DNA of 64,000 nucleotides from Petrosia ficiformis (GCA_947044365.1 OX345636.1:40032191-40096190); one strand, 5' to 3'; positions 1 to 10,336 are shown, counted from the stretch's first letter. The notes: generated by a model from the letters alone, not told the origin. Translations and numbers: made by a program.

Positions 1-75
1 TTATTTATAAGACTTTTATATTGCATATAAAATTTATTATTTTAAAAGATTATCATGTGTCTTGCAAATACTTAC

Positions 76-232
76 CAGTGCAGTGGTTGAACAGGGTAGT
101 CTTTGGTATTCCAAACTTCTTTGAAGCTGCACTGATTGATATACCTTGTTCTCTGACAGCTTTCATAGCTCCTTTCAATTGCTGGTCCGTCCATCTGCCC
201 CTGGTGCCTTTACGTACGTATTTTCGAGGCAT
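76..232 (-). CDS. First exon of a Psq-type helix-turn-helix protein (partial gene)
   Basis: Read on the minus strand, an ATG at 232-230 opens a 52-codon exon that begins MPRKYVRKGTRGRW and ends KTTLFNHCTG. It is followed at once by a consensus donor (G|GTAAG, intron starting at 75), so the exon ends in phase 1 and the gene continues off the left edge. The basic MPRKY start, the RW..QQL..A...V helix and the S..AA.KFGIPKTTL recognition helix match the Psq-type (pipsqueak) DNA-binding domain. That domain is found at the N-terminus of pogo/Tigger transposases, Jerky-like host proteins and related elements. Only the DNA-binding exon is visible, so I cannot say whether this is a transposase or a domesticated gene. 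The 85-residue frame on the opposite strand is its shadow. Confidence 0.75.
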
Positions 233-795
233 AATTATTGCTCACTCCTATTTTAAATTTGCCGCCAGCAAAATGTAAACAAATGACGTAATACTGGACT
301 TACATTCGAGGGAGGGGCTGGACTACAGCAGTTCCGAAAGTTTACAGATAGTTTCAGATTGTCGAAATATGTGTAAGGAAGCAAATGCACACTATAGAAG
401 CACACTCAGAGCGTTTTTGAAAATGCAATGACTATCAATGAATTTATTTGTGTAATATTGTTGGATATACAGAAAGAAACACCTGCAACATACCCCTGAA
501 AGACTGGAGCTAGGAGGTCTGCTACCCACAGTAAGAAAGTACACAAACTTACCTACAAACTAAACCTCACCAAATTGTTCAGATAGCTTCTTTACAGTAG
601 TAAGCAGGCAAAGAAAAATTTTGTTCCAAGTTACCCCGTATTCCAAGTTACCCCGCCCTACCTTACACAAAAATTAAATATATATATATATATATATTAA
701 TATTTTTACCCACATGTATAGTTATCTCTAATTGCATATGATTTAATTTGTACAACTGTCTTTGCAATTATGATAATATTTCTTTCTCATTGTAG
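233..795. other. Non-coding stretch with short tandem repeat and (AT)n
   Basis: No convincing gene seen. It holds the putative 5' region of the minus-strand Psq exon. It also has a near-duplicated motif ending in TTACCCCG at about 624-656 and a short (AT)n run at about 680-698. A pyrimidine-rich acceptor (CATTGTAG) at 788-795 leads into the putative exon that follows. Confidence 0.5.
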
Positions 796-1192
796 AGGAA
801 GATATGGATGGTGAAGCGATAAATATGGCATTTGCAGCACAATCAGAGCCAGATTGTCTTCTACATGTAGTTAAAAAATATGGTCTGAGGCTGAAGGTCT
901 ACAAATTTTTCTGGGATATTCTTAATTCAGATTTGGAGGTAAATGCAAGACTGAGGTGATGCACAAACCAAATACAACACCACACCTTCAACTATGTTGT
1001 ATACATAATAACATATTATATACTTTTTTAACTAGGTAACTAGTAAAGAAAGTTCTGTGGAACCTGTTACTGTAAGCCAAATCATTCAATTGTTTTTATA
1101 ATTATGGCACCTTTAATTGAATATTATAGTCTCCTCTTGGTTCACCAACTGGGTCTATTATCTCATCTCCCTCAATACCCACAACCAAAATG
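796..1192 (+). CDS. Three putative short exons (796-938, 1036-1071, 1130-1192), unassigned gene or 5' exons of the Harbinger transposase
   Basis: Three open blocks are each bounded by AG and GT and share frame. Block 796-938 starts after CATTGTAG and ends GAG|GTAAAT; an ATG lies at 804. Block 1036-1071 is exactly 12 codons (TAG|GTA to ACT|GTAAGC). Block 1130-1192 is exactly 21 codons (TAG|TCT to ATG|GTATGT). Joined in phase 0 they give about 78 residues. These include a leucine/aromatic segment (CLLHVVKKYGLRLKVYKFFW) that looks like a small helical domain, and then a Ser/Pro/Thr-rich tail. The next in-frame acceptor I can find is at 1283, which would join the transposase frame at 1284. The exons could therefore be the N-terminus of the transposase gene or belong to an unrelated gene interrupted by the transposon. 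The 58-bp intron between blocks 2 and 3 is very short. No homology recognised. Confidence 0.35.
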
Positions 1193-1244
1193 GTATGTGT
1201 TTACTAAGCAAATTTGATTGCTAAGCGTAGCAAAAAAAAATAGA

Positions 1245-2420
1245 ATGAGGAGAGATGAACTGAGAAAAACATTTTTGAGGAAGTTAAAAATTCAGAGAAG
1301 AAAAAGATTAACAAATAGGCAACGACTAGTACAATTACTCATTACATCTACCAAACGATCATGCTGGTGTATTCATCGTAGTAGACAATGGTGGCAAGCA
1401 GCTTCAAATGGATTATTTGGTAATAAATGGTGGAAAGAGAACTTGAGGATGTCATACGAAACATTCAATCTGCTGGTAAAAGAATTGAAACCATCAGTGG
1501 AGAGGAGAGATACAACATTGAGAAGAGCTGTCCCAGTGGAAGAACGTGTGGCTGTTACTATATGGAGGTTGGCAACTAATGTTGAGTATAGGACCCTGGC
1601 AGCATTGTTTGGGCTAGGAAGATCAACAGTTGGTGAAATTGTAATAGATACATGTAAAGCAATTTCAGACAACTTGTTTTCAAAATTTGTCCGTATTCCT
1701 AGTGGTAATCAATTACAAGCTATAGTGGAAGGATTTGAAACAAGATGGGGATTTCCTCAGGTAGCAGGAGCTATAGATGGGAGCCATATCCCCATTGTAA
1801 GACCATGTGAGAGTGCTTCTGATTACTTCAACAGGAAAGGCTACTATTCCATTATCATCCAAGGAGTTGTAGATTATCGTGGAAAGTTTATAGATGCATA
1901 TATAGGATGGCCAGGTAAACTCCATGATGCACGTGTGTTTTATAACTCCTCCTTCTACAGAAAGGCAAACAGTGGCATACTGTTTCCTAATTGGAGTCGC
2001 TGTTTGTATGAAACAGATGTTCCATTGATTATTCTAGGAGATCCGGCTTATCCACTCCTTCCATGGTTGATGAAACCCTACTCTGAAACCACTAATATTA
2101 CACCGGAGGAGAAGCATTACAACTATCGGCAGAGTAGGGCTCGTATGGTAGTCAAGAATGCTTTTGGTAGATTAAAAGGTAGATGGCGCTGTTTATTGAA
2201 AAGATTAGACTACAATTTGTGTAACGTACCAGTTGTTGTTGCTTCTTGTGTCACATTACACAATATATGTGAAGAATTTGGTGACCATTGTCTAGAAGAA
2301 TGGGTACAGACTAGTGAGAACCAACATCCTCCCTCTTCTAGCAATCAAACCAATACCAGCACAAACACAACAGCCAGTGATGTTAGACAAGTACTTACAA
2401 AATATGTTAATGAGCATTAA
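1245..2420 (+). CDS. Harbinger/PIF-family DDE transposase (HARBI1-like), catalytic E replaced by K
   Basis: A DDE_Tnp_4-type nuclease that cuts and reinserts its own element. The open frame runs from 1218 (TTG); the first ATG is 1245. Counting from 1218, the catalytic blocks are GAIDGSH (first D at residue 187, codon 1776-1778) and GWPGKLHDARVF (second D at residue 237, codon 1926-1928). LGDPAYPLLPWLMKPY follows, then VVKNAFGRLKGRWRCL at about residues 311-326, then the conserved CVTLHN motif. In PIF/Harbinger proteins and HARBI1 the third acidic residue is the E of VERAFG/VENAFG. Here codon 2154-2156 is AAG (K) where GAG would be expected, a single G-to-A change. The reading frame is otherwise intact at about 390-400 residues, normal for the family. 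The tail is Ser/Thr/Asn-rich. It converges on a Myb-like gene, the usual two-gene layout of Harbinger elements. Possible upstream exons are listed separately. Confidence 0.88.
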   Translation: MRRDELRKTFLRKLKIQRRKRLTNRQRLVQLLITSTKRSCWCIHRSRQWWQAASNGLFGNKWWKENLRMSYETFNLLVKELKPSVERRDTTLRRAVPVEERVAVTIWRLATNVEYRTLAALFGLGRSTVGEIVIDTCKAISDNLFSKFVRIPSGNQLQAIVEGFETRWGFPQVAGAIDGSHIPIVRPCESASDYFNRKGYYSIIIQGVVDYRGKFIDAYIGWPGKLHDARVFYNSSFYRKANSGILFPNWSRCLYETDVPLIILGDPAYPLLPWLMKPYSETTNITPEEKHYNYRQSRARMVVKNAFGRLKGRWRCLLKRLDYNLCNVPVVVASCVTLHNICEEFGDHCLEEWVQTSENQHPPSSSNQTNTSTNTTASDVRQVLTKYVNEH

Positions 2421-2681
2421 TCACCATTACTCACTATATATCATCATTTTCTTGTTACTTGTGAATTATCCACGTGTCATTGTAAACATTAATAATAATT
2501 ATTATTAAATTTAATTTTCACCACAATGCCACGTGAAAGATAGTTCAAAGAAGTTTGAATCATTGATTATTGTCAGAAGATATTAACTATATAGAAAGAA
2601 TAACACAAGATAAATAATATTGGTTAGCTTATACTTTTGTATGAATAATAATTATTACAGTTATGGTAACTTGTTTGGGAT

Positions 2682-3541
2682 CTATTGATAGTTATAAGGT
2701 GGATAGGGTTGATGATTAACTGGTGGGTTTGTTAAAATACGCTCTATCATGGTCATCATTAATTCTTCCATTTTTAGTTCGTGTTCTCTCTCCAATATTC
2801 TGCGTCTATCCTCAACTTCACAATACATTTTAAACATTTTCTCCTCTCTCTCTTCTGCTTTCTTCTCCAACATAACAATCATATCAGTGACATCATTACC
2901 AGATCTGCTCTTACGTTTTTGACCTTGATAGAAAATCAATCAATCAGTATAAATTTTAACATCTGAAGTCTATTACCTTTTGACTTGTTAGTCAGTACAG
3001 TTGTTTCTGCAGATTTTGCAGATGTAGACATTGTTGGTGTTGAATAGGAAACTACATGTAATGGTGGTACTATTGCATTTAATGTTTCCTCTGGTCCTTC
3101 ACTGAGATGTTGGTCATCTATCATACCATCTTCTACTTCAGAAACAGTTTGATTTGGAATGCTGCTCTCTAGTAGTAGTACTGGTTCTGTGGCGGCCCTT
3201 GTACCTAATATTCCATCTATGTCATCATAAAAAGGACAGGTTTTCCCGTCTGTTCCACTAACACGATTGCCATCTCTAATCTGTGATATGTATTATCACT
3301 TATGTATCTTTTTTTTAAATATTTATCTTACTTTTCTGTATTTTGTCACTAGGCCTTTCATTTTTGTCCTACACTGCTTCCAATCTTTCTTATCATAACC
3401 TTGTACTTCCATTTTCTCAACTATCTCCATATATAAAAAACTGTTACGCACTATTGGTACCTCATTCAGTTGATGTTCAATCATTGATTCCTTCCATGCT
3501 TCTACTAAAGCTTTTGTCTCATTGCTAGACCAGTAAGACAT
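2682..3541 (-). CDS. Myb/SANT-like DNA-binding protein of the Harbinger element (three exons)
   Basis: Model: complement of 3332-3541 (70 codons, phase 0), 2977-3280 (304 nt) and 2682-2923 (242 nt), 756 nt in all, giving 251 residues plus stop. All junctions are GT/AG: AAA|GTAAGA, CACAG|ATTAGA, AAAAG|GTAATAG and ATCAAG|GTCAAA. Exon 1 (MSYWSSNETKALVEAW... DWKQCRTKMKGLVTKYRKV) is a trihelix Myb/SANT-like domain of the kind that recognises Harbinger terminal repeats and helps the transposase enter the nucleus. Exon 2 is acidic and Ser/Thr-rich. Exon 3 has a basic QKRKSRSG patch followed by a long charged helix (about 60 residues rich in E, K, R and M) likely to form a coiled coil, and ends PYPPYNYQ. 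Frame is kept across all three exons, so this gene looks intact although its partner transposase has lost a catalytic residue. Confidence 0.82.
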
Positions 3542-3776
3542 TATCTTTAATATTTTTTTTGCTGCTGTACTAAATGAATTTTGTTTATTTTGTGCTAATT
3601 ACCATGACAATTAGTAGGCGTGATATAAACAAAGGCGCCTTACCTTGCATCAAACCACCTGCTGTTGTGGTATTGCGTGCAATGCGCATTGAGGCGCCTT
3701 ATTTTAATTGGTCACGTGTGTGGACACGATTAAACCGCATCAAAGCGCTTTGATAATGACTGTGTGGACAGGCCTT
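3542..3776. mobile_element. Right sub-terminal region and probable right end of the Harbinger element
   Basis: Beyond the start of the Myb-like gene the sequence holds CpG-containing short inverted motifs (GGCGCC at about 3634-3639 and again near 3693). It also has a perfect 16-bp palindrome ATCAAAGCGCTTTGAT (about 3739-3754), and ends GTGTGGACAGGCC next to TTAA. Read inward, GGCCTGTCCACAC resembles Harbinger-type termini, and TTA/TAA would fit the 3-bp target preference. I found no matching left terminus between 233 and 1218. The left end may be truncated or diverged, so the boundary is tentative. Confidence 0.4.
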
Positions 3777-3899
3777 AATAATCACACACTACACCACACC
3801 ACTCCCAAGGGGCTGGGATGGCAGCAAGAGCTAACAGATCCTCATTGCAAATGTTACAAAGTTATAGCAGTAATACTGGGAATTGGGAAAAATGGTTAC

Positions 3900-4436
3900 T
3901 GTTGCTCCTGTTTACTTACCACACATCAAAACATAGCACATGATGCCACATCATATAAGGACCATCTCCAAAAGCGACTTGCCAAAAAGTATGATATAGT
4001 TGAAGCTAACTTGGTATTAGCTGGAACAAGGCAGAAGACAGGCTTTGCTATGACACAACTGCCAAACAACGTCCTACATTTTCAGTTGGAGATGCTGTAT
4101 GGCTATCTAAAAACAGGTCTTCAAAACTAGACTGCCCCTCGGAAGGTGGATGGACTGTGAAAACAATGTTTCGTAATAAATCTGTTGTCGAAATCAAGAG
4201 CACTGACGGTAGAATCAGAGTTGTTCATATAAACAAATTATGATTAAACAAAATATGACCAAGATCCAGTTCAGACCAAGTGCAACTTATGCATAAATTA
4301 ACTTGGGAAGCCCCTCATTTCAACATGAACTCTTGCAAACCGATGATGCACTTTCAGAGCAACCTATTCGTCGAACAACACGAAATCGTCGTCCATCAGA
4401 AAGGTATGGATTTTTTCACAATGTTAATTTTTGCTC
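3900..4436 (+). pseudogene. Decayed 3' end of a Ty3/gypsy-type pol (integrase C-terminus)
   Basis: Frame 1 (3927-4050) reads AHDATSYKDHLQKRLAKKYD..VEANL, typical of the region just before the integrase C-terminal domain of vertebrate/invertebrate Ty3/gypsy elements. A frameshift near 4045 moves to QRPTFSVGDAVWLS (about 4070), then GGWTVKTMFRNKSVVEI and GRIRVVHINKL, with in-frame TGA stops just after. A third segment (about 4328-4435) reads LSEQPIRRTTRNRRPSERYGF, the usual R-rich, RYGF-containing tail of such polyproteins. At least one frameshift and two stops make this non-functional. A purine run (GAAAAGGG at about 4450) may be the polypurine tract, but no long terminal repeat pair is visible. 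It begins almost at the Harbinger right end, suggesting that one interrupted the other. Confidence 0.7.
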
Positions 4437-6720
4437 AGGATGAGCTCTTTGAAAAGGGTAACATATGTAGAGAGTAGAAATATAATCAATATGTAATGTG
4501 TATAAATATAATCATAATAACTATGATGGAATGTCATGTGATCATATAGTCAGAATTTAGCACATGTGTTCATCTTTTGTTGATCTCTTTATATCCATTG
4601 GAATCTGAGAACAGAACGATATAATAAGTTTACATTTGTTAGGGAACGTACTCAACCTAGCAGCCAATGACAAAGAAATGTGGTAACGTTGGGGAAACGT
4701 GTGTAGATACCGTAAAAACCTAAATAAACGTAATTTTGAATATTTTACAGTTTTTACAACATTTATACGGCGTTTTATCGTAGTACACTTTGTACTACAG
4801 TCATAGTACAAAGACGAAACTTTTTTTTGTTGTCTACTGTATGTTCAACTGTCATAACTATTCAGGGAACACAACCAATCAAATGTACTATTTACAGAAG
4901 GAACATATGCAATAAGATCAAGGAGATGAAGGAGCAGGAGGAATCAACGATATCTAAGGAAGCTTCTTTGTAAAATTGTGTGGCTATATCCTGATAAATA
5001 TCATGATATAAATGTCTATGATATAAAATTTTCTTATATTGCACATTGCTAATAGGAATATATAGCGCTGTAAATCTTAACATAAAACAACAAATTATAA
5101 TTAATTTGCTCAAATAGTTCATATGTAGAGTAGATACATTCATGTTTATAGCTAGATATACAAGTAGTTGGTTCATCAGTTCAGTTAGCCAAACGGATGG
5201 CTATGCTAAAGTAAAGTCTTGAACAAATATGCTTGTGATAATCAGTTTTGGTAGAGAAAATGTATTTAACTAACGACGTTTTGAAGACTTTTAAGCAAGA
5301 ATGATTAGAAACTGGTAAGCGAAGCTTTTATTTTCAACAAGACTGACTTCGGCATATAAAATTAATATTTACAATGAATGTATTTATCTATTTTGAGATA
5401 AGTATTGCTATAATATTAATTATTATTATTAAATACTACAATATACTATTATACTATAGAATTGGTGTCTATCTTTCTTTTCAAATAGACATGGTTGGTG
5501 CTCCTAATGTTGCTTTTCATGTCGAATACAACCTGTTTAGTCCCACATTTCCATGGATATAACATGAATCAATTTGTCTCCATTTCCCTATGCATTCACA
5601 GTATTGTTATGCTTAGCTTATCACATGATTAATGATGGCAGCATGCTTGAACTAAATACATATTGTGATAAATTATGCAATCATAATTACAAAGTGTAGT
5701 CACTATAGTGTAAACAGTTGCTATGGTACATGCATGCTGATGTCATAACAAATAGGTTTTACCAATTATAATAGTTTTTATGGCTACAAACTTCTTGGCA
5801 AGGAGTAAGTTAAATTAGGTTTGATCATATGTTTCTTTTAAGTACTTATAAGATATAACGTTTTGAGAATGGCTGAAGTATATTTGGAATTATAGGAATA
5901 TTTTGCAGTATCATTTATCCCTAACCAATGGTACTTAAAAGCCACATTGTATACCCAGAATACCTGCAATTCACAGTGGATATTTCTATTGCAATTGTAT
6001 GGACATTTAGTTAATTACAGTAATGAAATATGTTCATCTTACTTCTTACTAAGAATTTCCCTTGTACAGAAGTGCATGGCTGCCTGGATCTGAGGAAAAG
6101 GAAGAAAATTAATATCTGTTCAATTTCTTTTCACATGTGAAGATCTAATGATCACAGCAGTGATTAAGACAGTTCACAAAAGAATGGAGTGAGGTTGGTA
6201 TTTTTGGAATGTTAATTACTTATGCAGCTACAACAATGTAACCGTACAAAGCTTGTTTACCCTACAAATCCATATTATTATATAATATTACATGGTTGCT
6301 GCATCAGTTCAGCTTCTTTACTATCAAACATCTTTAGTACATAATTAGTGTAAATATTTCACACATTATCACATACACCTACATATGGCTGCAGAATCAG
6401 TTTTGCTTTGTGAAAGTGGCCCTTATTGACATACTTGAATGATGAAGTAAATTTTCTGTCTCCCTCTCAGACACACGCATGCACGCACACCATAGAGCAT
6501 GCAAGTAACCATTGTACTCACTACTGTACAACTAGAATACATTCTGATGGCAAAATTTACTTCTCCTTTTAGTATTCCAATTACACTTGAGTGCCACTTA
6601 CTCTTCTTTCATTTTTATTGAAAGTGTTTTTTTATTATTCTTGTATATATAATTATATATATATATATAGACTCAATATTGTATAAGTGCCTTTTTCCCT
6701 TCCTGACATTTAGACAATAG
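4437..6720. other. AT-rich intergenic stretch, no gene recognised
   Basis: Nothing with coding character or family similarity was recognised. Short open frames here are AT-rich and lack recognisable motifs. The first few hundred bases may include the remnant LTR of the preceding Ty3/gypsy copy. A short (AT)n run lies near 6650-6668. Confidence 0.4.
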
Positions 6721-6724
6721 ACAT

Positions 6725-6895
6725 AAAATTAAACAAACTACTTCCATATAACCCAACATAAGTACTTCCACCACTATAAGGAAAAATACAAAGAGCTGTA
6801 CTTATGTAGGGTTATATGGAAGTGGTTTGTTTAATTTTGGGTCCTATATTAGCCTCCCAACCTTGTTCACATGCTTTTTGGGTTTTGACACCTGC
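6725..6895. mobile_element. Fold-back MITE (family 1), copy 1
   Basis: Two 41-nt arms, 6725-6765 and 6798-6838, are reverse complements at 39 of 41 positions, separated by 32 nt. The right-hand flank (6839-6895, ..GCCTCCCAACCTTGTTCACATGC..) is shared with copies near 24.0 and 24.7 kb, so the element extends past the fold-back core. No coding capacity. Superfamily not assigned. Confidence 0.6.
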
Positions 6896-7073
6896 CATGA
6901 ATGAGTTTTAATTTTCATGCACTGCATGTTTGCACTTTTTTTGCACAACATTTTCATTTACTCTGTATCCCCCTCCCCCTGTAGAAAGACAAATAATTTT
7001 TTTAGTTTAATGTGTTTCCTGTACAAATCACAAAAATTAATAATGAGCATAAAGTCTCAGCTGAATTATAGAG

Positions 7074-7140
7074 TATAATACATTACTACAGTTACTAGCT
7101 GTACATAGAGTACAGCTAGTAACTGTAGTAATGTATTATA
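7074..7140. repeat. Perfect inverted repeat, 30-bp arms, 7-nt spacer
   Basis: Arm 7074-7103 and arm 7111-7140 are exact reverse complements, with CATAGAG between. The arms start TATAATACATTACTACAGTT. The structure lies about 25 bp left of a degenerate minisatellite. No mismatches in 30 bp implies that it is young or maintained. Confidence 0.9.
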
Positions 7141-7164
7141 AAATACTCGTGAATCACTACAAAA

Positions 7165-8110
7165 TGTGTGCCTTATAGCAGTGTATTAGTAAAACATGTC
7201 AAATGGGAATTTGTAGGTAAGGTGTACCTTATAGTTGTGTATTGGCAAAGCATGCCACTTAATGACTTGTAGGCAGTATATGCCTTATATAGTAATGTAT
7301 TGGTAATGCATACCGTATAGTAATGTATTGGCAATGCATACCATATAGTAATGTATTGGAAATGCATGCCATACAGTAATGTATTGGCAATGCATACCAT
7401 ATAGTAATGTATTGGCAATGCATACCATATAGTAATGTATTGGAAATGCATGCCATACAGTAATGTATTGGCAATGCATACCATATAGTAATGTATTGGC
7501 AATGCATGCCATATAGTAACGTATTGGAAATGCATGCCATACAGTAATGTATTGGCAATGCATACCATATAGTAATGTATTGGCAATGCATACCATATAG
7601 TAATGTATTGGCAATGCATACCATATAGTAATGTATTGGAAATGCATACCATATGGTAATGTATAGGCAATGCATGCCATATAGGCAACGTATGCCATAC
7701 AGTAATGTATTGGTAATGCATACCATATAGTAATGTATTGGCAATGCATGCCATATAGTAATGTATTGGCAATGTATGCCATACAGTAATGTATTGGCAA
7801 TACATGCCATATAGTAATGTATTGGCAATGCATGCCATATAGTAATGTATTGGCATGCATGCCATATAGTAATGTATTGGCAATGTATGCCATACAGTAA
7901 TGTATTGGCAATGCTTACCATATAGTAATGTATTGGCAATGCATGCCATATAGTAATGTATTGGCAATGCATACCATATAGTAATGTATTGGCAATGCAT
8001 ATCATATAGTAATGTATTGGCAATGCATACCATATAGTAATGTATTGGCATATAGTAATGTATTGGCAATGCATACCATACAGTAATGTATTGGCGTGCC
8101 CTATATTGGA
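7165..8110. repeat. 28-bp minisatellite (about 29 canonical units) with degenerate left flank
   Basis: From about 7289 to 8093 the unit is 28 bp, beginning ATAGTAATGTATTGGCAATG. The main variants are CATACC/CATGCC and ATAGT/ACAGT. Left of 7289 the repeat decays into longer units of about 58 bp that alternate the same core with GGGAATTTGTAGG-like filler. Because 28 is one more than a multiple of three, three long minus-strand frames of up to 298 codons stay open by periodicity. They are not genes. Local irregularities (a 27-bp and a 20-bp step near 7850 and 8045) show slippage. Confidence 0.92.
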
Positions 8111-8132
8111 AATGCCTTCACTGTAAAAATTA

Positions 8133-8452
8133 AATTGTTAAAATAACCATTTATTGGTTACATACACTCTGGTCTCATTACAAATACTTTGTACCTACTA
8201 TAATCACATATATAGTTATTTTTATAGCCAAAACAATCTTTTGTGGTGTTTCATGGTAGCTAAATTAACAAGGTTGCAAGTTTTCCAGAAATGTTAACCT
8301 CTAAATTCTATTTATATTTCCTTTGAAGTTATATAAGTAACATGAAACATGATATAATTATCATTGGAAGGATAATTAAATGTTGTAGCATCAACAGCAC
8401 GACCATGCACCTTTAAATCCTTGCAACCAATCAATGAGTTATTTTAACAATT
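8133..8452. mobile_element. MITE with about 28-bp imperfect terminal inverted repeats
   Basis: Arm 8133-8160 (AATTGTTAAAATAACC...TTGGTTA) pairs with arm 8424-8452 (CAACCAAT...TTATTTTAACAATT) at about 26 of 29 positions. The interior of about 260 bp is non-coding. A rearranged relative lies near 19845-19893. Superfamily not determined. Confidence 0.55.
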
Positions 8453-8458
8453 TTATAT

Positions 8459-8973
8459 TAGAGCTAGACAATAGTACTGCTATCACTATCACGATATTTA
8501 ATTGTGATACTATTGTGATAGTGAATATATCATAATAGTGGGGTCTATATTGTTTGTACATATACTAAGAGCTTCATACATAAAGTATACCCTTTAAAAT
8601 GGTTCAATATGAAGTGATAAGATCATTGATTATGTTATGGAAATCCTTTTTATTATTCTTGTTTCCATTGCCTTTTTTTCTGAATGGTCTGAATATTTTT
8701 CTTTTAATAATTATGTTTACTACAATACTAGCATTAAGTTATAACACTGCAAAAAAGACAAGCATAATATTAATTTTCCTGTAAAGCCCCTCTTATTTGT
8801 TAACATAACTAAACCACAAAGCGTAACTACAAAAACTGTTGCATACAGTGTGGTTTACATAAGTTTACATAGTGCATGTGCTCAAAACAACTATATAATT
8901 ATCATGATAGTTAATATCACAATCGTGAAACTATCGAAACTATCGAAACTATCGATACTATCGCTCAGCCCTA
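8459..8973. mobile_element. hAT-like MITE with 8-bp target duplication
   Basis: Left end TAGAGCTAGACAATAGTA and the reverse complement of the right end TAGGGCTGAGCGATAGTA are imperfect inverted repeats. They are flanked by TTTTATAT (8451-8458) and GTTTATAT (8974-8981), 7 of 8 identical, the 8-bp duplication size of hAT elements. Sub-terminal ATCGAAACT triplication at about 8934-8952. No transposase; the 61-codon frame inside is not recognisable. Confidence 0.65.
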
Positions 8974-9426
8974 GTTTATATATACAACTACATAACATAT
9001 ATCATATAGTTGGGAAGGTTGCAAAACAGCCCTATACTGCCCAAATTATTGCCAAACTTTGCTCAATTAGTTTTACACTACACAATGGAGGGTGCAACCT
9101 GAACTATTAACTGTCTGCAAGGCATTTCAATTTATCAAGGCAATAAATTACAAACGAGATAATATCACTACATGTCAAAGTGGGCATAATCCCACTATAA
9201 TAGTAGAGATGCACACTATAAAATGTCTAAATAATGAATACAGTGCACACTTTGCGCATTGAAATTTCTAAACTTTAATAATAACAGGAGTGGTATTAAG
9301 CCCACACCCATATAACACAGAACATGTGCAGTGGAATGATGACCAGTAAGTAGTAACTTTATTTCAGTTTGGTTTTGTCCCTTAACACATTTGGCAGTCA
9401 TCCTGATACAGAGCAGGATCTGCTCT

Positions 9427-9480
9427 TATTATGAAGGGGTTATGGTGAGCACTATTGCTCACCATAACCCCTTCATAATA
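9427..9480. repeat. Perfect inverted repeat, 25-bp arms, 4-nt loop
   Basis: Arm 9427-9451 (TATTATGAAGGGGTTATGGT..) and arm 9456-9480 are exact complements around CTAT. It abuts the left boundary of the 1.18-kb duplicated segment. Confidence 0.9.
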
Positions 9481-9657
9481 TCAACTTGCTAATGCATTGT
9501 GGTCAGTGCAATATCTGTTAGTTATTGCACTGTGGTTTGATAATGAATGATAAATAATGAAACCATAAACTAAAAGAAGTGATAAAGTGATAAACAAGTT
9601 TGAATAACAGTAGCAGACAGTCGCACATATATATATCATCTCATATTTCATGCGTAT

Positions 9658-9732
9658 AGATACGTACATATGTATATACATACATACATACATACATACA
9701 TGCATACATACATACATACATACATACATACA

Positions 9733-9795
<63 letters not shown>

Positions 9796-9872
9796 GTACA
9801 TACATGTGTACATACATATATATATATATATATATACATGTATATATAATTATATATATATATATATATATA
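9658..9872. repeat. (CATA)n tetranucleotide microsatellite with flanking (AT)n
   Basis: Near-uninterrupted CATA/TACA units with occasional CATG and CATA-TA interruptions, followed by (TA)n. The paired copy is at about 11032-11236. Long frames of alternating Tyr/Met/Cys or His/Ile/Thr on either strand arise from the repeat and are not genes. Confidence 0.95.
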
Positions 9873-10336
9873 CAGAATCTCATATGATCTCATAACTCAT
9901 AAATAACTGTAACTTTATCTGACCAAACCTAATTTAATTGAATCATTGTGTAGCCAAGCAGTTATCTGGTAATAAAAAAACAAATACATATTTGCTTCAA
10001 GTATAATTGGCATAAATTATTGTTATGGTATTGGCATGCATGAAACCGTAATATCTATATATATTTACACCACTCCTTGTGACTTTTTATTACCAATAAA
10101 TGATTAAGTACAAAGCTTTTCTGAGATATACATGTATAAGCACAATACTTGATATTATTGCTGATCATGTGACCTGTGGCCAATCAGAGTGTAGACAATG
10201 CGTCACGTGATTGAACATTAAATCACTTATTGCACACTTTTGCGTGCAATAAGTTAGTTATTGCACACTTTGCTCACCTCTACTAACGAAGCAGCTCCAA
10301 CAACAGTGGTAATTTACCAGGTTGTCAATAAATCAC

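Noticed and set aside
1373..1925. Minus-strand frames of 99 and 70 codons
   Set aside because: Antisense shadows of the Harbinger transposase, which has clear motifs on the plus strand.
4450..4870. LTR of the Ty3/gypsy fragment
   Set aside because: A purine tract and AT-rich promoter-like words exist, but there is no second copy to define the repeat and no clear TG...CA borders.
7173..8074. Three overlapping minus-strand frames of 208-298 codons rich in M, H, C, I, Y
   Set aside because: They are translations of the 28-bp minisatellite; open in three frames only because 28 is not a multiple of three and the unit lacks stops on that strand.
7289..8093. CRISPR-like array of 28-bp repeats
   Set aside because: Repeats are directly contiguous with no unique spacers, no cas genes, and the DNA is eukaryotic.
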